NCBI GenBank assembly: GCA_964548225.1
Contig: CAZJQP010000091.1
Coordinates: 1 to 20,392, forward strand
Direction: 5' to 3'
DNA length: 20,392 bases
Source of the DNA: CALMEH01 sp964548225
Lineage (GTDB): Bacteria; Acidobacteriota; Blastocatellia; Pyrinomonadales; Pyrinomonadaceae
This document shows positions 7,937 to 14,872 of this stretch, one piece after another (the stretch's first letter is position 1; each line of letters begins with the position of its first letter). The translations under genes and the position numbers were made by a program. The notes below the pieces were generated by a model, which was not told the DNA's origin, ran no database searches, and was given only the letters and a program-made list of their open reading frames with translations.

Positions 7937-8413
7937 TTAGGCTTTTGCCGTTTTTGCTTTTGCGTCAATTGCTTTAATTTCGATGCGTCGCGGTTTTGCT
8001 TCTTCGCGTTTTGCCAAAGTCAGGCGCAACACGCCGTTTTCAAATTCCGCGTTCGCATTTTCCGACGAAACCGTCGGCGGAAGCGTGAACGACCGCGTAA
8101 AACTTCCGTAAGCGCGTTCGACGCGGTGGAAATTGTCGCCTTCGTCTTTCTTTTCAAATTTCCGCTCGCCGTGAAGCGTCAAGACGTTGTTTTCAATCGA
8201 AATATCCACGTCTTCCGGTTTCATTCCGGCAAGTTCGGCTTCGAGAACGATTTCGTTTTGGTTCTCGAAAATATCAACCTGCGGCGACCACGCACCGCGC
8301 ATTAAATCGCTGTTTTCATTTCCACTGCGGGAAAAGCTTGAAGCAAACAAGCGGTTCACTTCATCTTGCAAACTACGCATTTCACGAAAAGGGTCATATT
8401 TGATGATGTTCAT
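7937..8413 (-). CDS. hsp20: Small heat-shock protein, Hsp20/alpha-crystallin family
   Basis: This ATP-independent holdase binds unfolding proteins and hands them to ClpB and DnaK. It has 158 residues: a short N-terminal arm (MNIIKYDPFREMRSLQDEVN), an alpha-crystallin domain (about 45-140) with VDIFENQNEIVLEAELAGM, NNVLTLHGERKF and the signature AEFENGVLRLTL, and a C-terminal RRIEIKAI that supplies the I-x-I oligomerisation motif. The start has a strong GGAGG ribosome site (8427-8423) 9 bases upstream. It is the first gene of the hsp20-clpB-grpE-CCPF series and has its own strong promoter with a palindromic operator-like site. Divergent from the nucleoside permease genes. Confidence 0.95.
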   Translation of the reverse strand: MNIIKYDPFREMRSLQDEVNRLFASSFSRSGNENSDLMRGAWSPQVDIFENQNEIVLEAELAGMKPEDVDISIENNVLTLHGERKFEKKDEGDNFHRVERAYGSFTRSFTLPPTVSSENANAEFENGVLRLTLAKREEAKPRRIEIKAIDAKAKTAKA

Positions 8414-8442
8414 TTTATGTTTCCTCCAAATAAATTTTGTTG

Positions 8443-8468
8443 TTTTAGACTAATTCATTAGTCTAAAA
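8443..8468 (-). promoter_or_regulatory. Perfect 26-base palindrome at the hsp20 transcription start, putative operator
   Basis: TTTTAGACTAAT at 8443-8454 and ATTAGTCTAAAA at 8457-8468 are exact reverse complements, with a 2-base centre. It begins 2 bases downstream of the -10 box and spans the expected transcription start, the place where a dimeric repressor would block RNA polymerase. It is neither CIRCE (TTAGCACTC-N9-GAGTGCTAA) nor the HspR box (CTTGAGT-N7-ACTCAAG). The regulator is unknown. Confidence 0.65.
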
Positions 8469-8470
8469 TC

Positions 8471-8499
8471 ATAATAAAATATGAGTGCGATGTTGTCAA
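8471..8499 (-). promoter_or_regulatory. Near-consensus sigma70 promoter of hsp20
   Basis: On the minus strand TTGACA (8499-8494), 17 bases, then TATTAT (8476-8471). This is a full-consensus -35 box with ideal spacing and a -10 box one base from consensus, much stronger than the other promoters seen in the window. A strong core promoter followed by an operator fits a gene that is repressed until stress. No heat-shock sigma32-type CCCCAT box is present. Confidence 0.75.
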
Positions 8500-8555
8500 G
8501 TCCGCAAACAGCAAAATTTAATGTTCAGAAAAATTTAACTTTCGCACGTTTTCAG

Positions 8556-8585
8556 ATGACACTTTGCGCCTTTGTCGGTTATATT
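8556..8585 (+). promoter_or_regulatory. Putative promoter of the nucleoside permease genes
   Basis: ATGACA (8556-8561), 18 bases, TATATT (8580-8585), about 64 bases before the permease ATG. It is in the right place in the divergent intergenic region of 236 bases. The spacing is acceptable and the match is moderate. Confidence 0.4.
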
Positions 8586-8649
8586 TAGCTTGCAACTTTC
8601 CAAAAAATTACAGCCGTTATTCTCGGATTTTCGCGGCTAAATTGTAAAA

Positions 8650-9729
8650 ATGAAAATTCTTCGTGAAATTGTTTCGCCGCTGATTGCGGTTTTGCTGGCT
8701 TTTATGGTCGGTGCGGTGTTTATTCTGCTGATAAAGGATAATCCGTTTGAAACTTACCGGATTTTGTTGGCAAATTCGTTCGGCTCGATGAAGGACATCG
8801 GCTACACGCTTTTTTACGCTACGCCTTTGATTTTCGTCGGTTTGGCGGTCGCGGTAGCGTTTCGGTGCGGACTTTTCAACATTGGTGCGGAAGGTCAGCT
8901 TTATGTCGCGTCGTTTTTGACGGCGTGGGTCGGCATCAAATTCGGCGGCACAGTTGTAGATATTTTCGGTAAACAGGAAGATTGGTCTTGGGTGAGTTTG
9001 CCGTCGGTTTTGCTTGTGCCTTTGTGCATTTTGACGGCGGTTGTCGCGGGCGGACTTTGGGGAGCAATTCCGGGACTTTTGCGGGCGAAATTCGGTTCAT
9101 CGGAAGTTATCAATACAATTATGCTGAATTTTATTGCGATTGCGATGGTCAGCTATTTTACGCAATATTATTACAAAATTCCGGGCGATCCGATTTTGCA
9201 AACTGCACCAATCGGCAAAGCGGCATATATTCCGCAACTTAATCAATATTTACCGTTTATTCCGGCGGACGTGCCGCTCAATTTCGCGTTTTTGCTAGCG
9301 GTTTTGATGTGTGTAGCGGTTTATGTTTTTTTGTGGAAAACGAAATGGGGTTTCGAACTTCGCGCCGTCGGGCAAAACGCTTCGGCGGCTGAATACGGCG
9401 GAATTTCGCCGAAAAAACAAATTATTACGGCAATGACGATTTCGGGCGCACTCGCCGGAATGGTCGCCATTAACGAAGTTTTAGGTTATCGGCATCATTT
9501 TGAAGTAGATTTTTCGGCGGGCATCGGTTTTCTCGGCATCGCCGTTGCGCTTTTAGGCAGAAATCATCCGCTCGGCGTTTTTGTTGCCGCAATGTTTTTT
9601 GCAATATTAATGCGCGGAGAGATTTTTGTAGATGCCTTCACCCGCTACGTTTCCAAAGACATCAGCGCAATTTTGCAAGCGATTGTAATTCTTTTTGTGG
9701 CTTGTCTGCAAAAATATTCTAAGAAATAA
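8650..9729 (+). CDS. BMP-family ABC transporter permease (nucleoside uptake type), first subunit
   Basis: This 359-residue inner-membrane protein has many hydrophobic segments and the hallmark FNIGAEGQ (76-83) of the branched permease family (BPD_transp_2) that serves BMP-type nucleoside importers (compare B. subtilis NupP/YufP). The late segment VDFSAGIGFLGIAVALLGRN is also typical. With a sister permease it would form the membrane channel of a high-affinity purine nucleoside ABC importer, which also needs an ATPase with two nucleotide-binding domains and a BMP lipoprotein. Neither is in the window; the gene starts the group after a divergent promoter region. Salvage enzymes downstream support nucleoside transport. 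Sugar transport is the main alternative for this fold. Confidence 0.85.
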   Translation: MKILREIVSPLIAVLLAFMVGAVFILLIKDNPFETYRILLANSFGSMKDIGYTLFYATPLIFVGLAVAVAFRCGLFNIGAEGQLYVASFLTAWVGIKFGGTVVDIFGKQEDWSWVSLPSVLLVPLCILTAVVAGGLWGAIPGLLRAKFGSSEVINTIMLNFIAIAMVSYFTQYYYKIPGDPILQTAPIGKAAYIPQLNQYLPFIPADVPLNFAFLLAVLMCVAVYVFLWKTKWGFELRAVGQNASAAEYGGISPKKQIITAMTISGALAGMVAINEVLGYRHHFEVDFSAGIGFLGIAVALLGRNHPLGVFVAAMFFAILMRGEIFVDAFTRYVSKDISAILQAIVILFVACLQKYSKK

Positions 9730-9730
9730 A

Positions 9731-9797
9731 ATGCAGAAGCCCGCACGAAGTAAGGGCGCAAAGACACACTTACATCGTGCGTGTTTCCACAATTAAC
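9731..9797. repeat. Dispersed palindromic element, copy 1 (between the two permease genes)
   Basis: It begins ATGCAGAAG one base after the permease stop and ends in GTGTTTCCACAATTAA. GCACGAAGTAAG (9743-9754) pairs with CTTACATCGTGC (9769-9780) with one mismatch, and pairing continues outward imperfectly. It shares both ends with the element at 20073-20172 and so belongs to a repeat family rather than being a simple terminator. It occupies nearly all of the 72-base gap between the permease genes. Confidence 0.7.
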
Positions 9798-9801
9798 CAT
9801 A

Positions 9802-10707
9802 ATGAACGAAATTTTTAGTTTAGCATTGATTTTTTCTTCGATTCGGTTGGCGACACCGCTGATTTTTGCCGCGCTCGGCGGGATGTTTTCGGAGCGTTCG
9901 GGAATTGTCAACATTGCGCTGGAAGGTTTGATGTTGGTCGGCGCATTTACGGCGGCGGTGATGACTTACGAATTGAATAATCCGTATCTTGGCTTGATCT
10001 GCGGCGTGATTGCGGGTGGCGCGACGGCGTTGATTTATGCGGTGGCGGTCATCAAATTTGAAGCCGATCAGGTAGTTGCCGGAATGGCGATAAATTTGTT
10101 GATGCTCGGCTTGCCTCAACTAATCAGTGGCGCGGTTTACGATTCTTCCGGTTCGACTCCGCAGATTGCCAAAGAATTTCTTTTGCCGGATTTTTTCAAC
10201 AGTATTTCAATTGCTTCGATTCTTGCTTTTGCGCTAGTTCCGGTTTGCTGGTATGTGATGTATAAAACGCCTTTCGGTTTGCGACTGCGGGCGACGGGCG
10301 AAAATCCGGCGGCGGCTGATGCGGCAGGCGTAAATGTTATTCGTCTGCGCTATTCGGCAGTCATTTTATCGGGAATTTTAGCGGCGGCGGGCGGCGCGTA
10401 TCTTTCTATCGGACAATCTTCTCTTTTCACCCGCGGAATGAGTGCGGGACGTGGATTTATTGCGCTGGCGGCATTGATTTTGGCAAAATGGAAGCCGATT
10501 CCGGTGCTGATTGCGTGTTTGTTTTTCGGTTTTACCGAAGCCTTGACGATTCCGCTGGCAAGCTACAGATTGCCTTCAGGCGAAACGATTCCCGTCCAAT
10601 TCGTGCAGATAATTCCATACGTTTTAACAATTATTGTTTTAGCAGGTTTCATCGGTTTGTCGCGTGCGCCGAAGGCTTTGGGCATTCCATATAACAAAGA
10701 AAAATAG
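9802..10707 (+). CDS. BMP-family ABC transporter permease (nucleoside uptake type), second subunit
   Basis: The partner permease has 301 residues. It carries the family motif in the form GIVNIALEGLMLVGAF (34-49), then ADQVVAGMAINLLMLG and FTRGMSAGRGFIALAALIL, as in NupQ/YufQ-type subunits. The start is the ATG at 9802 (MNEIFSL); a GTG at 9781 lies within the repeat element and is unlikely. No Shine-Dalgarno sequence is seen (TTAACCATA precedes the ATG). It is placed 72 bases after the first permease on the same strand, so the two are very probably one transcription unit. A large inverted repeat follows the stop. Confidence 0.85.
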   Translation: MNEIFSLALIFSSIRLATPLIFAALGGMFSERSGIVNIALEGLMLVGAFTAAVMTYELNNPYLGLICGVIAGGATALIYAVAVIKFEADQVVAGMAINLLMLGLPQLISGAVYDSSGSTPQIAKEFLLPDFFNSISIASILAFALVPVCWYVMYKTPFGLRLRATGENPAAADAAGVNVIRLRYSAVILSGILAAAGGAYLSIGQSSLFTRGMSAGRGFIALAALILAKWKPIPVLIACLFFGFTEALTIPLASYRLPSGETIPVQFVQIIPYVLTIIVLAGFIGLSRAPKALGIPYNKEK

Positions 10708-10725
10708 TCAATTTTATAAGTAGGT

Positions 10726-10797
10726 CAGAACCGTCTGCAATAGCGTGCGGGTTAGTCTTAACAAAGTTTAACTCGCACGTTATTGCAGACGGTTCTG
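10726..10797. repeat. 29-bp inverted repeat upstream of the antiporter gene
   Basis: The arms 10726-10754 and 10769-10797 (29 bases each) are complementary except for two positions that can form G-T pairs, with a 14-base loop. The left arm starts CAGAACCGTCTGCAATAGCG. It ends only 16 bases before a likely -10 element of the next gene, so it may act as a terminator for the permease genes and influence the antiporter promoter. The two G-T positions look like compensated drift, typical of a dispersed element under pairing constraint. Confidence 0.75.
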
Positions 10798-10812
10798 GCT
10801 TGGTGAAAATTT

Positions 10813-10821
10813 TGTTATGCT
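10813..10821 (+). promoter_or_regulatory. Extended -10 element of the antiporter gene, probably leaderless
   Basis: TGTTATGCT is an extended -10 (TG-N-TATGCT). The -10 ends 8 bases before the ATG at 10830, so transcription would start at or within a base or two of the start codon. No ribosome-binding sequence is present (TAAAAAGCA lies before the ATG). Confidence 0.45.
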
Positions 10822-10829
10822 AAAAAGCA

Positions 10830-12854
10830 ATGCACACACCGCCTCTATTTAACGATTTACTGATTATTTTGCTGGTTTCCGTGCCAGTTGCTTTTGCTTG
10901 CCTGCGTTTAAAATTGCCGGTTTTGGTCGGATTTATGCTGACGGGAATTCTCATCGGACCTTACGGTTTGGGTTTGATCAAAGAACTCGAAGCAATCGAA
11001 ATTCTTGCTGAAATCGGTGTGATGTTATTGCTTTTTACCATTGGTTTAGAATTTTCGCTAAAACGTCTGGCGGAGATGAAAAAACTCGTGCTGATTGGCG
11101 GCGGATTGCAGGTTTTGCTCACGATTGCGGCGACTGCCGCAGTTGCCGTATTTTTTGGCAGAGAGCTTAATCAAGCGATTTTCTTCGGTTTTCTCGTTGC
11201 GCTTTCAAGCACGGCGATTGTGCTGAAAAGTTTTGTCGAACGCAAAGAAGTTGATTCGCCACACGGACGCGCCGGAGTCGGAATTTTGCTTTTTCAAGAC
11301 ATCAGCATCGTTTTGATGATGCTTTTTATTCCGGTTCTCGGTAATCAGGGCGCATCTTCGCCAGTTGCAGTTTTGAAAACGCTTGGCGGCTCTTTGCTGG
11401 CTTTGGTCGTGATTGTCACGGCGGCGGCGTTTTTGATTCCGATACTTTTAAAGCAAATCGGCAAACTTCGTAATCAGGAAGTTTTGCTTTTAACCGTTGT
11501 TTTACTTTTTCTCGGTATTTCATTTCTTACGTCGCAATTCGGTTTATCGCTTGCTTTGGGAGCATTTATCGCCGGAATGATTTTATCCGAATCGGATTTC
11601 AGTCATCAGGTAACGGCGGAATTTTTACCGTTTCGGGACGTTTTTAACAGTATCTTTTTTGTTTCCATCGGTCTGCTTTTATCAGTTGGGACAATGATTG
11701 AAAATATCTCGACCGTGGCTTTATGGGTTTTATTTCTTGTCCTTGGAAAATTTCTGATTATTTGGACTGTCGTTCAACTTTTGGGTTTTCCGCAGAGAGT
11801 TTCGGTGATTGCAGCTTTGAGTTTGGCGCAAATCGGGGAATTTTCGTTTGTGCTGGCAAAAGCCGGAAAAGGCGTGAATTTATTGCCCGATGCGGATTAT
11901 CAGAGTTTTCTCGCGGCTTCGATTATCACGATGATTGCCACGCCGTTTATGATTTCCGCCGCGCCGCATCTCGGCTATTTGATGCAGAAGATTTTTAAAG
12001 ATAAATCAAACCAAACGGACGCAGAAGCCGGAAGCGAAGAAGAAATTCATCTGACTTCGAGCGGCGGTTTGCATCATCACGTCATCATTATCGGCTATGG
12101 ATTGAACGGGCGCAATCTGGCGCGTGTTTTGCGGTCTGTAGCAATTCCTTACACGATTTTGGATTTGAATGCCGAAACTGTGCGACAGGCAAAAGCGAAC
12201 GGCGAAAAAATCAATTTCGGTGATGCAACGCGGCGCGAAGTTCTGCATCACGCGCATATAGAAGAAGCCTACACGATGGTTGTGGCGATGAGCGACCCGC
12301 AAAGTGCGCGACGTTGTGTGCGGCAGGCGCGTGGAATGAATCCGAATCTGCACATTGTTGTCCGCACACGCTACACTTCAGAAATCACCGAACTTCTCGA
12401 AGCGGGCGCGAACGAAGTCATACCGGAAGAATTTGAAACAAGCATCGAGATTTTTGCGCGGGTTTTACAGCGTTACGGTATTGACCGCCCGACAATCGAA
12501 AATCAAATCGGCAGAATTCGTCGGCAAGGTTACGAAATGTTGCGTTCGCCTTCGATTTCGCCAATAAATATCGGAAATCTCAACGCGGCTTTGCAGTCGG
12601 CGATCACCGAAACGGTCAAACTCGAAACCGATTCGCCTGTTGTTGGCAAAACTCTCGCCGAACTTAATTTGCGCGGCAAAACCGGTGCGACACTCATTGC
12701 TGTTCTGCGAGGCGAAGAAACAAAAATTAACCCAGACGCGAAATTCAAACTCTTTGAAAACGATGTGTTGGTTTTGCTCGGCACATCGGAAAAAATCGAA
12801 AACGCCGTCCGGCTTTTGCAAGGGGAAAACGCCGCAGATGGTTTTAATCCGTAA
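10830..12854 (+). CDS. KefB/CPA2-type monovalent cation:proton antiporter with RCK (TrkA-N and TrkA-C) domains
   Basis: This 674-residue inner-membrane protein exchanges K+ (or Na+) for H+. The transporter domain (about 1-385) contains LLLFTIGLEFSL (67-78), ALSSTAIVLKS (124-134), the conserved QD pair in LLFQDISIV (ion-binding Asp157) and AQIGEFSFVLAKAG (333-346). A linker leads to a cytoplasmic Rossmann RCK domain with GYGLNG (422-427) and the acidic D445 after the second strand, then a TrkA-C ligand-binding domain (about 597-665). RCK domains gate transport in response to nucleotides such as NAD(H) or ATP, or small ligands. The length and layout match CPA2 antiporters of the KefB/YbaL kind. 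A large inverted repeat precedes it and the nucleoside phosphorylase follows after 57 bases, so a link to salvage is not obvious. Confidence 0.92.
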   Translation: MHTPPLFNDLLIILLVSVPVAFACLRLKLPVLVGFMLTGILIGPYGLGLIKELEAIEILAEIGVMLLLFTIGLEFSLKRLAEMKKLVLIGGGLQVLLTIAATAAVAVFFGRELNQAIFFGFLVALSSTAIVLKSFVERKEVDSPHGRAGVGILLFQDISIVLMMLFIPVLGNQGASSPVAVLKTLGGSLLALVVIVTAAAFLIPILLKQIGKLRNQEVLLLTVVLLFLGISFLTSQFGLSLALGAFIAGMILSESDFSHQVTAEFLPFRDVFNSIFFVSIGLLLSVGTMIENISTVALWVLFLVLGKFLIIWTVVQLLGFPQRVSVIAALSLAQIGEFSFVLAKAGKGVNLLPDADYQSFLAASIITMIATPFMISAAPHLGYLMQKIFKDKSNQTDAEAGSEEEIHLTSSGGLHHHVIIIGYGLNGRNLARVLRSVAIPYTILDLNAETVRQAKANGEKINFGDATRREVLHHAHIEEAYTMVVAMSDPQSARRCVRQARGMNPNLHIVVRTRYTSEITELLEAGANEVIPEEFETSIEIFARVLQRYGIDRPTIENQIGRIRRQGYEMLRSPSISPINIGNLNAALQSAITETVKLETDSPVVGKTLAELNLRGKTGATLIAVLRGEETKINPDAKFKLFENDVLVLLGTSEKIENAVRLLQGENAADGFNP

Positions 12855-12911
12855 AAATTCAAAAATCCATTTCCTTAAACTCTACTGTTTGTGATAAAAA
12901 ATAATTCCTTT

Positions 12912-13751
12912 ATGAGTTACGAAAAAGCATTGGAAGCGGCGGAGTTTATTCGCTCGAAATATGATAAAGAGATAAAAACCGCGCTGGTTTTGGGCAGTGG
13001 GTTAGGCGCGTTTGCGGATGAAATCGAGAATGCGGTGCGGATTCCTTACGAGGAAATTCCACATTTTGCGCGTTCGACCGTTGAAGGACACGCCGGACAA
13101 CTTGTTTTGGGTGAAGTCGGAGGAGTTTCCGTCGCGGTTCAGCAAGGACGTTTTCATTTTTACGAAGGTTATGAAATGGCACAAGTCATTTTTCCGATGC
13201 GCGTTTTCGGCATTTTAGGCATAAAAAACGTGGTTCTGACAAATGCGGCGGGAAGCGTAAATGTTGATTTTAAGCAAGGTTCGCTGATGTTGATACGGGA
13301 TCATTTGAATATGATGGGCGTAAATCCTTTGCGCGGCGCGAATGACACAAGATTCGGTGCGAGATTTCCCGATATGACGGAAGTTTATTCACACGAATTG
13401 CAGGACATCGTTTTAGCGGAAGCCGAAGCAATGATACGCGAAAGTGAAAGCGGTGAAGATTTCTTAAATCGCGGCGTTTATTGCGCTCTTTCGGGTCCGA
13501 CGTATGAGACTCCGGCGGAAATACATCTTTATAGAATCCTGGGGGCAGACGCAGTCGGAATGTCAACCGTGCCGGAAGCAATCGCGGCACGGCATCAAGG
13601 AATTCGTGTAATCGGAATTTCGTGCATTACGAATATGGCGGCGGGGATAACCGATGAACCGATAAATCACGAAGAAGTGATGGAAACCGGCGCAAAGGTC
13701 GCGGAAATTTTCAAAGAATTGTTAAAAAGAGTAATATTGAAAATAAATTGA
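12912..13751 (+). CDS. punA: Purine nucleoside phosphorylase, trimeric type (inosine/guanosine)
   Basis: It cleaves inosine, guanosine and their deoxy forms with phosphate to the base and (deoxy)ribose 1-phosphate. It has 279 residues, typical of the trimeric family. Visible motifs: LVLGSGLGAF (phosphate site, 26-34), GHAGQLV, GRFHFYEGY (79-87), TNAAGSVN (110-117), GPTYETPAE with the purine-binding Glu199, MSTVPEAI, and ITNMAAG with Asn241. Glu and Asn together mark specificity for 6-oxopurines, so adenosine is not expected to be a good substrate; the exported deaminase at 17266 could supply inosine. I chose ATG 12912 (MSYEKALEAAEFI) over the GTG at 12891, which adds only a Lys/Asn-rich tail. 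It heads a compact run of salvage genes. Confidence 0.95.
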   Translation: MSYEKALEAAEFIRSKYDKEIKTALVLGSGLGAFADEIENAVRIPYEEIPHFARSTVEGHAGQLVLGEVGGVSVAVQQGRFHFYEGYEMAQVIFPMRVFGILGIKNVVLTNAAGSVNVDFKQGSLMLIRDHLNMMGVNPLRGANDTRFGARFPDMTEVYSHELQDIVLAEAEAMIRESESGEDFLNRGVYCALSGPTYETPAEIHLYRILGADAVGMSTVPEAIAARHQGIRVIGISCITNMAAGITDEPINHEEVMETGAKVAEIFKELLKRVILKIN

Positions 13752-13800
13752 CCGTTGATTTTCAAAGGTCAAAAATCAACGGTCAAAGGTCAAAAATCAA
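13748..13800. repeat. Inverted repeat plus 21-base direct repeat abutting the uridine kinase start
   Basis: TTGACCGTTGATTTT (13748-13762) pairs perfectly with AAAATCAACGGTCAA (13772-13786). TCAAAGGTCAAAAATCAA occurs twice, at 13762-13779 and 13783-13800, with a 21-base period. The second copy ends exactly at the udk ATG, and the first arm overlaps the stop codon of the phosphorylase gene. The hairpin lies across the junction and may modulate translation of udk, which has no clear ribosome site other than AAGGT. Confidence 0.7.
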
Positions 13801-14421
13801 ATGATAATTGGTATCTGTGGCGGAACGGGTTCGGGAAAGACCACGTTGGCGCGAAAAATAATTGAAACGGTCGGGCATAATGAAGTCATTCTTGTCGAGC
13901 AGGATTCATATTATCGAAACCTTGCGGATATGCCGCTCGATGAACGGCATCAGGCGAATTTCGATCATCCTGATTCGATTGACAGCGAAATGCTCGTCAA
14001 TCATCTTAAACGTCTGCGAAACGGACAGTCAATTGAGATGCCGATTTATGATTTTGTAACACACACGCGAAGCGAGGAAGCCGAGCATTTTGAGCCGAAA
14101 CCTGTGGTGATTGTCGAAGGAATTTTGATTTTTGCCGAGCCGCGTGTTTTGGATTTGCTGGATGTTAGAATTTTTGTTGATACGCCGGACGATATTCGCC
14201 TTATTCGGCGACTTAAACGCGATATAAACGAGCGCGGCAGAAGTTTTGAGCAGACGCTTTGGCAATTTGAACACACGATTCGCCCGATGCACTTCGAGTT
14301 TGTCGAGCCGTCAAAACGCCACGCTGACATTATTATTCCCGAAGGCGGAAATCCTGAAATCACTACCGAATTTATCTGCGGCTTGGTGCGCGAGAAACTG
14401 GCGAAAGAGCTAACTACATAG
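13801..14421 (+). CDS. udk: Uridine kinase (uridine/cytidine phosphorylation)
   Basis: It phosphorylates uridine and cytidine to UMP and CMP with ATP or GTP, the entry step of pyrimidine ribonucleoside salvage. It has 206 residues, the normal length. It shows Walker A GGTGSGKTT (7-15), the substrate motif VEQDSYYRNL with Asp35, NFDHPDSID (53-61), MPIYDFVTHTR with Tyr83 and His88 (80-90), VVIVEGIL (102-109), and the Arg-rich lid RLIRRLKRDINERGR (133-147). All key residues are present. It lies 49 bases after the phosphorylase and 44 bases before cytidine deaminase, each gap holding an inverted repeat. Confidence 0.96.
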   Translation: MIIGICGGTGSGKTTLARKIIETVGHNEVILVEQDSYYRNLADMPLDERHQANFDHPDSIDSEMLVNHLKRLRNGQSIEMPIYDFVTHTRSEEAEHFEPKPVVIVEGILIFAEPRVLDLLDVRIFVDTPDDIRLIRRLKRDINERGRSFEQTLWQFEHTIRPMHFEFVEPSKRHADIIIPEGGNPEITTEFICGLVREKLAKELTT

Positions 14422-14457
14422 AAATATAGATTTTATTTTTCTATGTTTCTATGTAGT
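14413..14457. repeat. 18-bp inverted repeat containing the udk stop codon
   Basis: ACTACATAGAAATATAGA (14413-14430) and TCTATGTTTCTATGTAGT (14440-14457) are complementary at 17 of 18 positions, with a 9-base T-rich loop. The left arm includes the last two codons and the TAG of udk; the right arm ends 8 bases before the cytidine deaminase ATG. It could act as a weak terminator, an mRNA stabiliser, or an inserted repeat copy that supplied the stop codon. Confidence 0.7.
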
Positions 14458-14465
14458 AAATATTT

Positions 14466-14867
14466 ATGGAAAAAGATTTAGAATTGATTGAAGCGGCAAA
14501 AGCCGTGCGCGAAAAGGCTTACGCGCCTTATTCAAATTTCAAAGTCGGCGCGGCTTTGCTAACAAAAGAAGGAAAAGTTTTTACGGGCTGTAATGTTGAA
14601 TCGGCAAGCTACGGCTTGACGGTTTGCGCTGAGCGCGTGGCGATTTGGAAAGCCGTTTCCGAAGGCGAAGCCGAAAGCGAAATTGAAGCCATCGCCGTTG
14701 TTGCCGACACCCACGAACTCACGCCTCCGTGCGGAGTATGCCGCCAAATAATCTGGGAATTCTGTGGCGACGTTCCGGTAATTTTTGCGAATCTCGAAGG
14801 AAAAACCGAAACTGTAAAAATGAGTGAACTTCTGCCAAGAGCTTTTGATACGAAGTTTTTGAAGTAA
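14466..14867 (+). CDS. cdd: Cytidine deaminase, homotetrameric zinc type
   Basis: It deaminates cytidine and deoxycytidine to uridine and deoxyuridine. It has 133 residues, matching the short tetrameric class. It has the substrate motif NFKVGAALLT (24-33), GCNVESASYGLTVCAERVA (41-59) with zinc ligand Cys54 and catalytic Glu56, and PCGVCRQ (88-94) with zinc ligands Cys89 and Cys92. The three-cysteine zinc site is complete. It follows uridine kinase on the same strand, so cytidine can be routed to uridine and UMP. Only 5 bases separate it from the Mrr-like nuclease gene, so the two are probably co-transcribed. Confidence 0.96.
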   Translation: MEKDLELIEAAKAVREKAYAPYSNFKVGAALLTKEGKVFTGCNVESASYGLTVCAERVAIWKAVSEGEAESEIEAIAVVADTHELTPPCGVCRQIIWEFCGDVPVIFANLEGKTETVKMSELLPRAFDTKFLK

Positions 14868-14872
14868 AATTT

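Noticed and set aside
8471..8499. CIRCE element at hsp20 because GCACTC occurs between the -35 and -10 boxes
   Set aside because: Only one half of the motif is present; the matching GAGTGC partner at the required 9-base spacing is absent.
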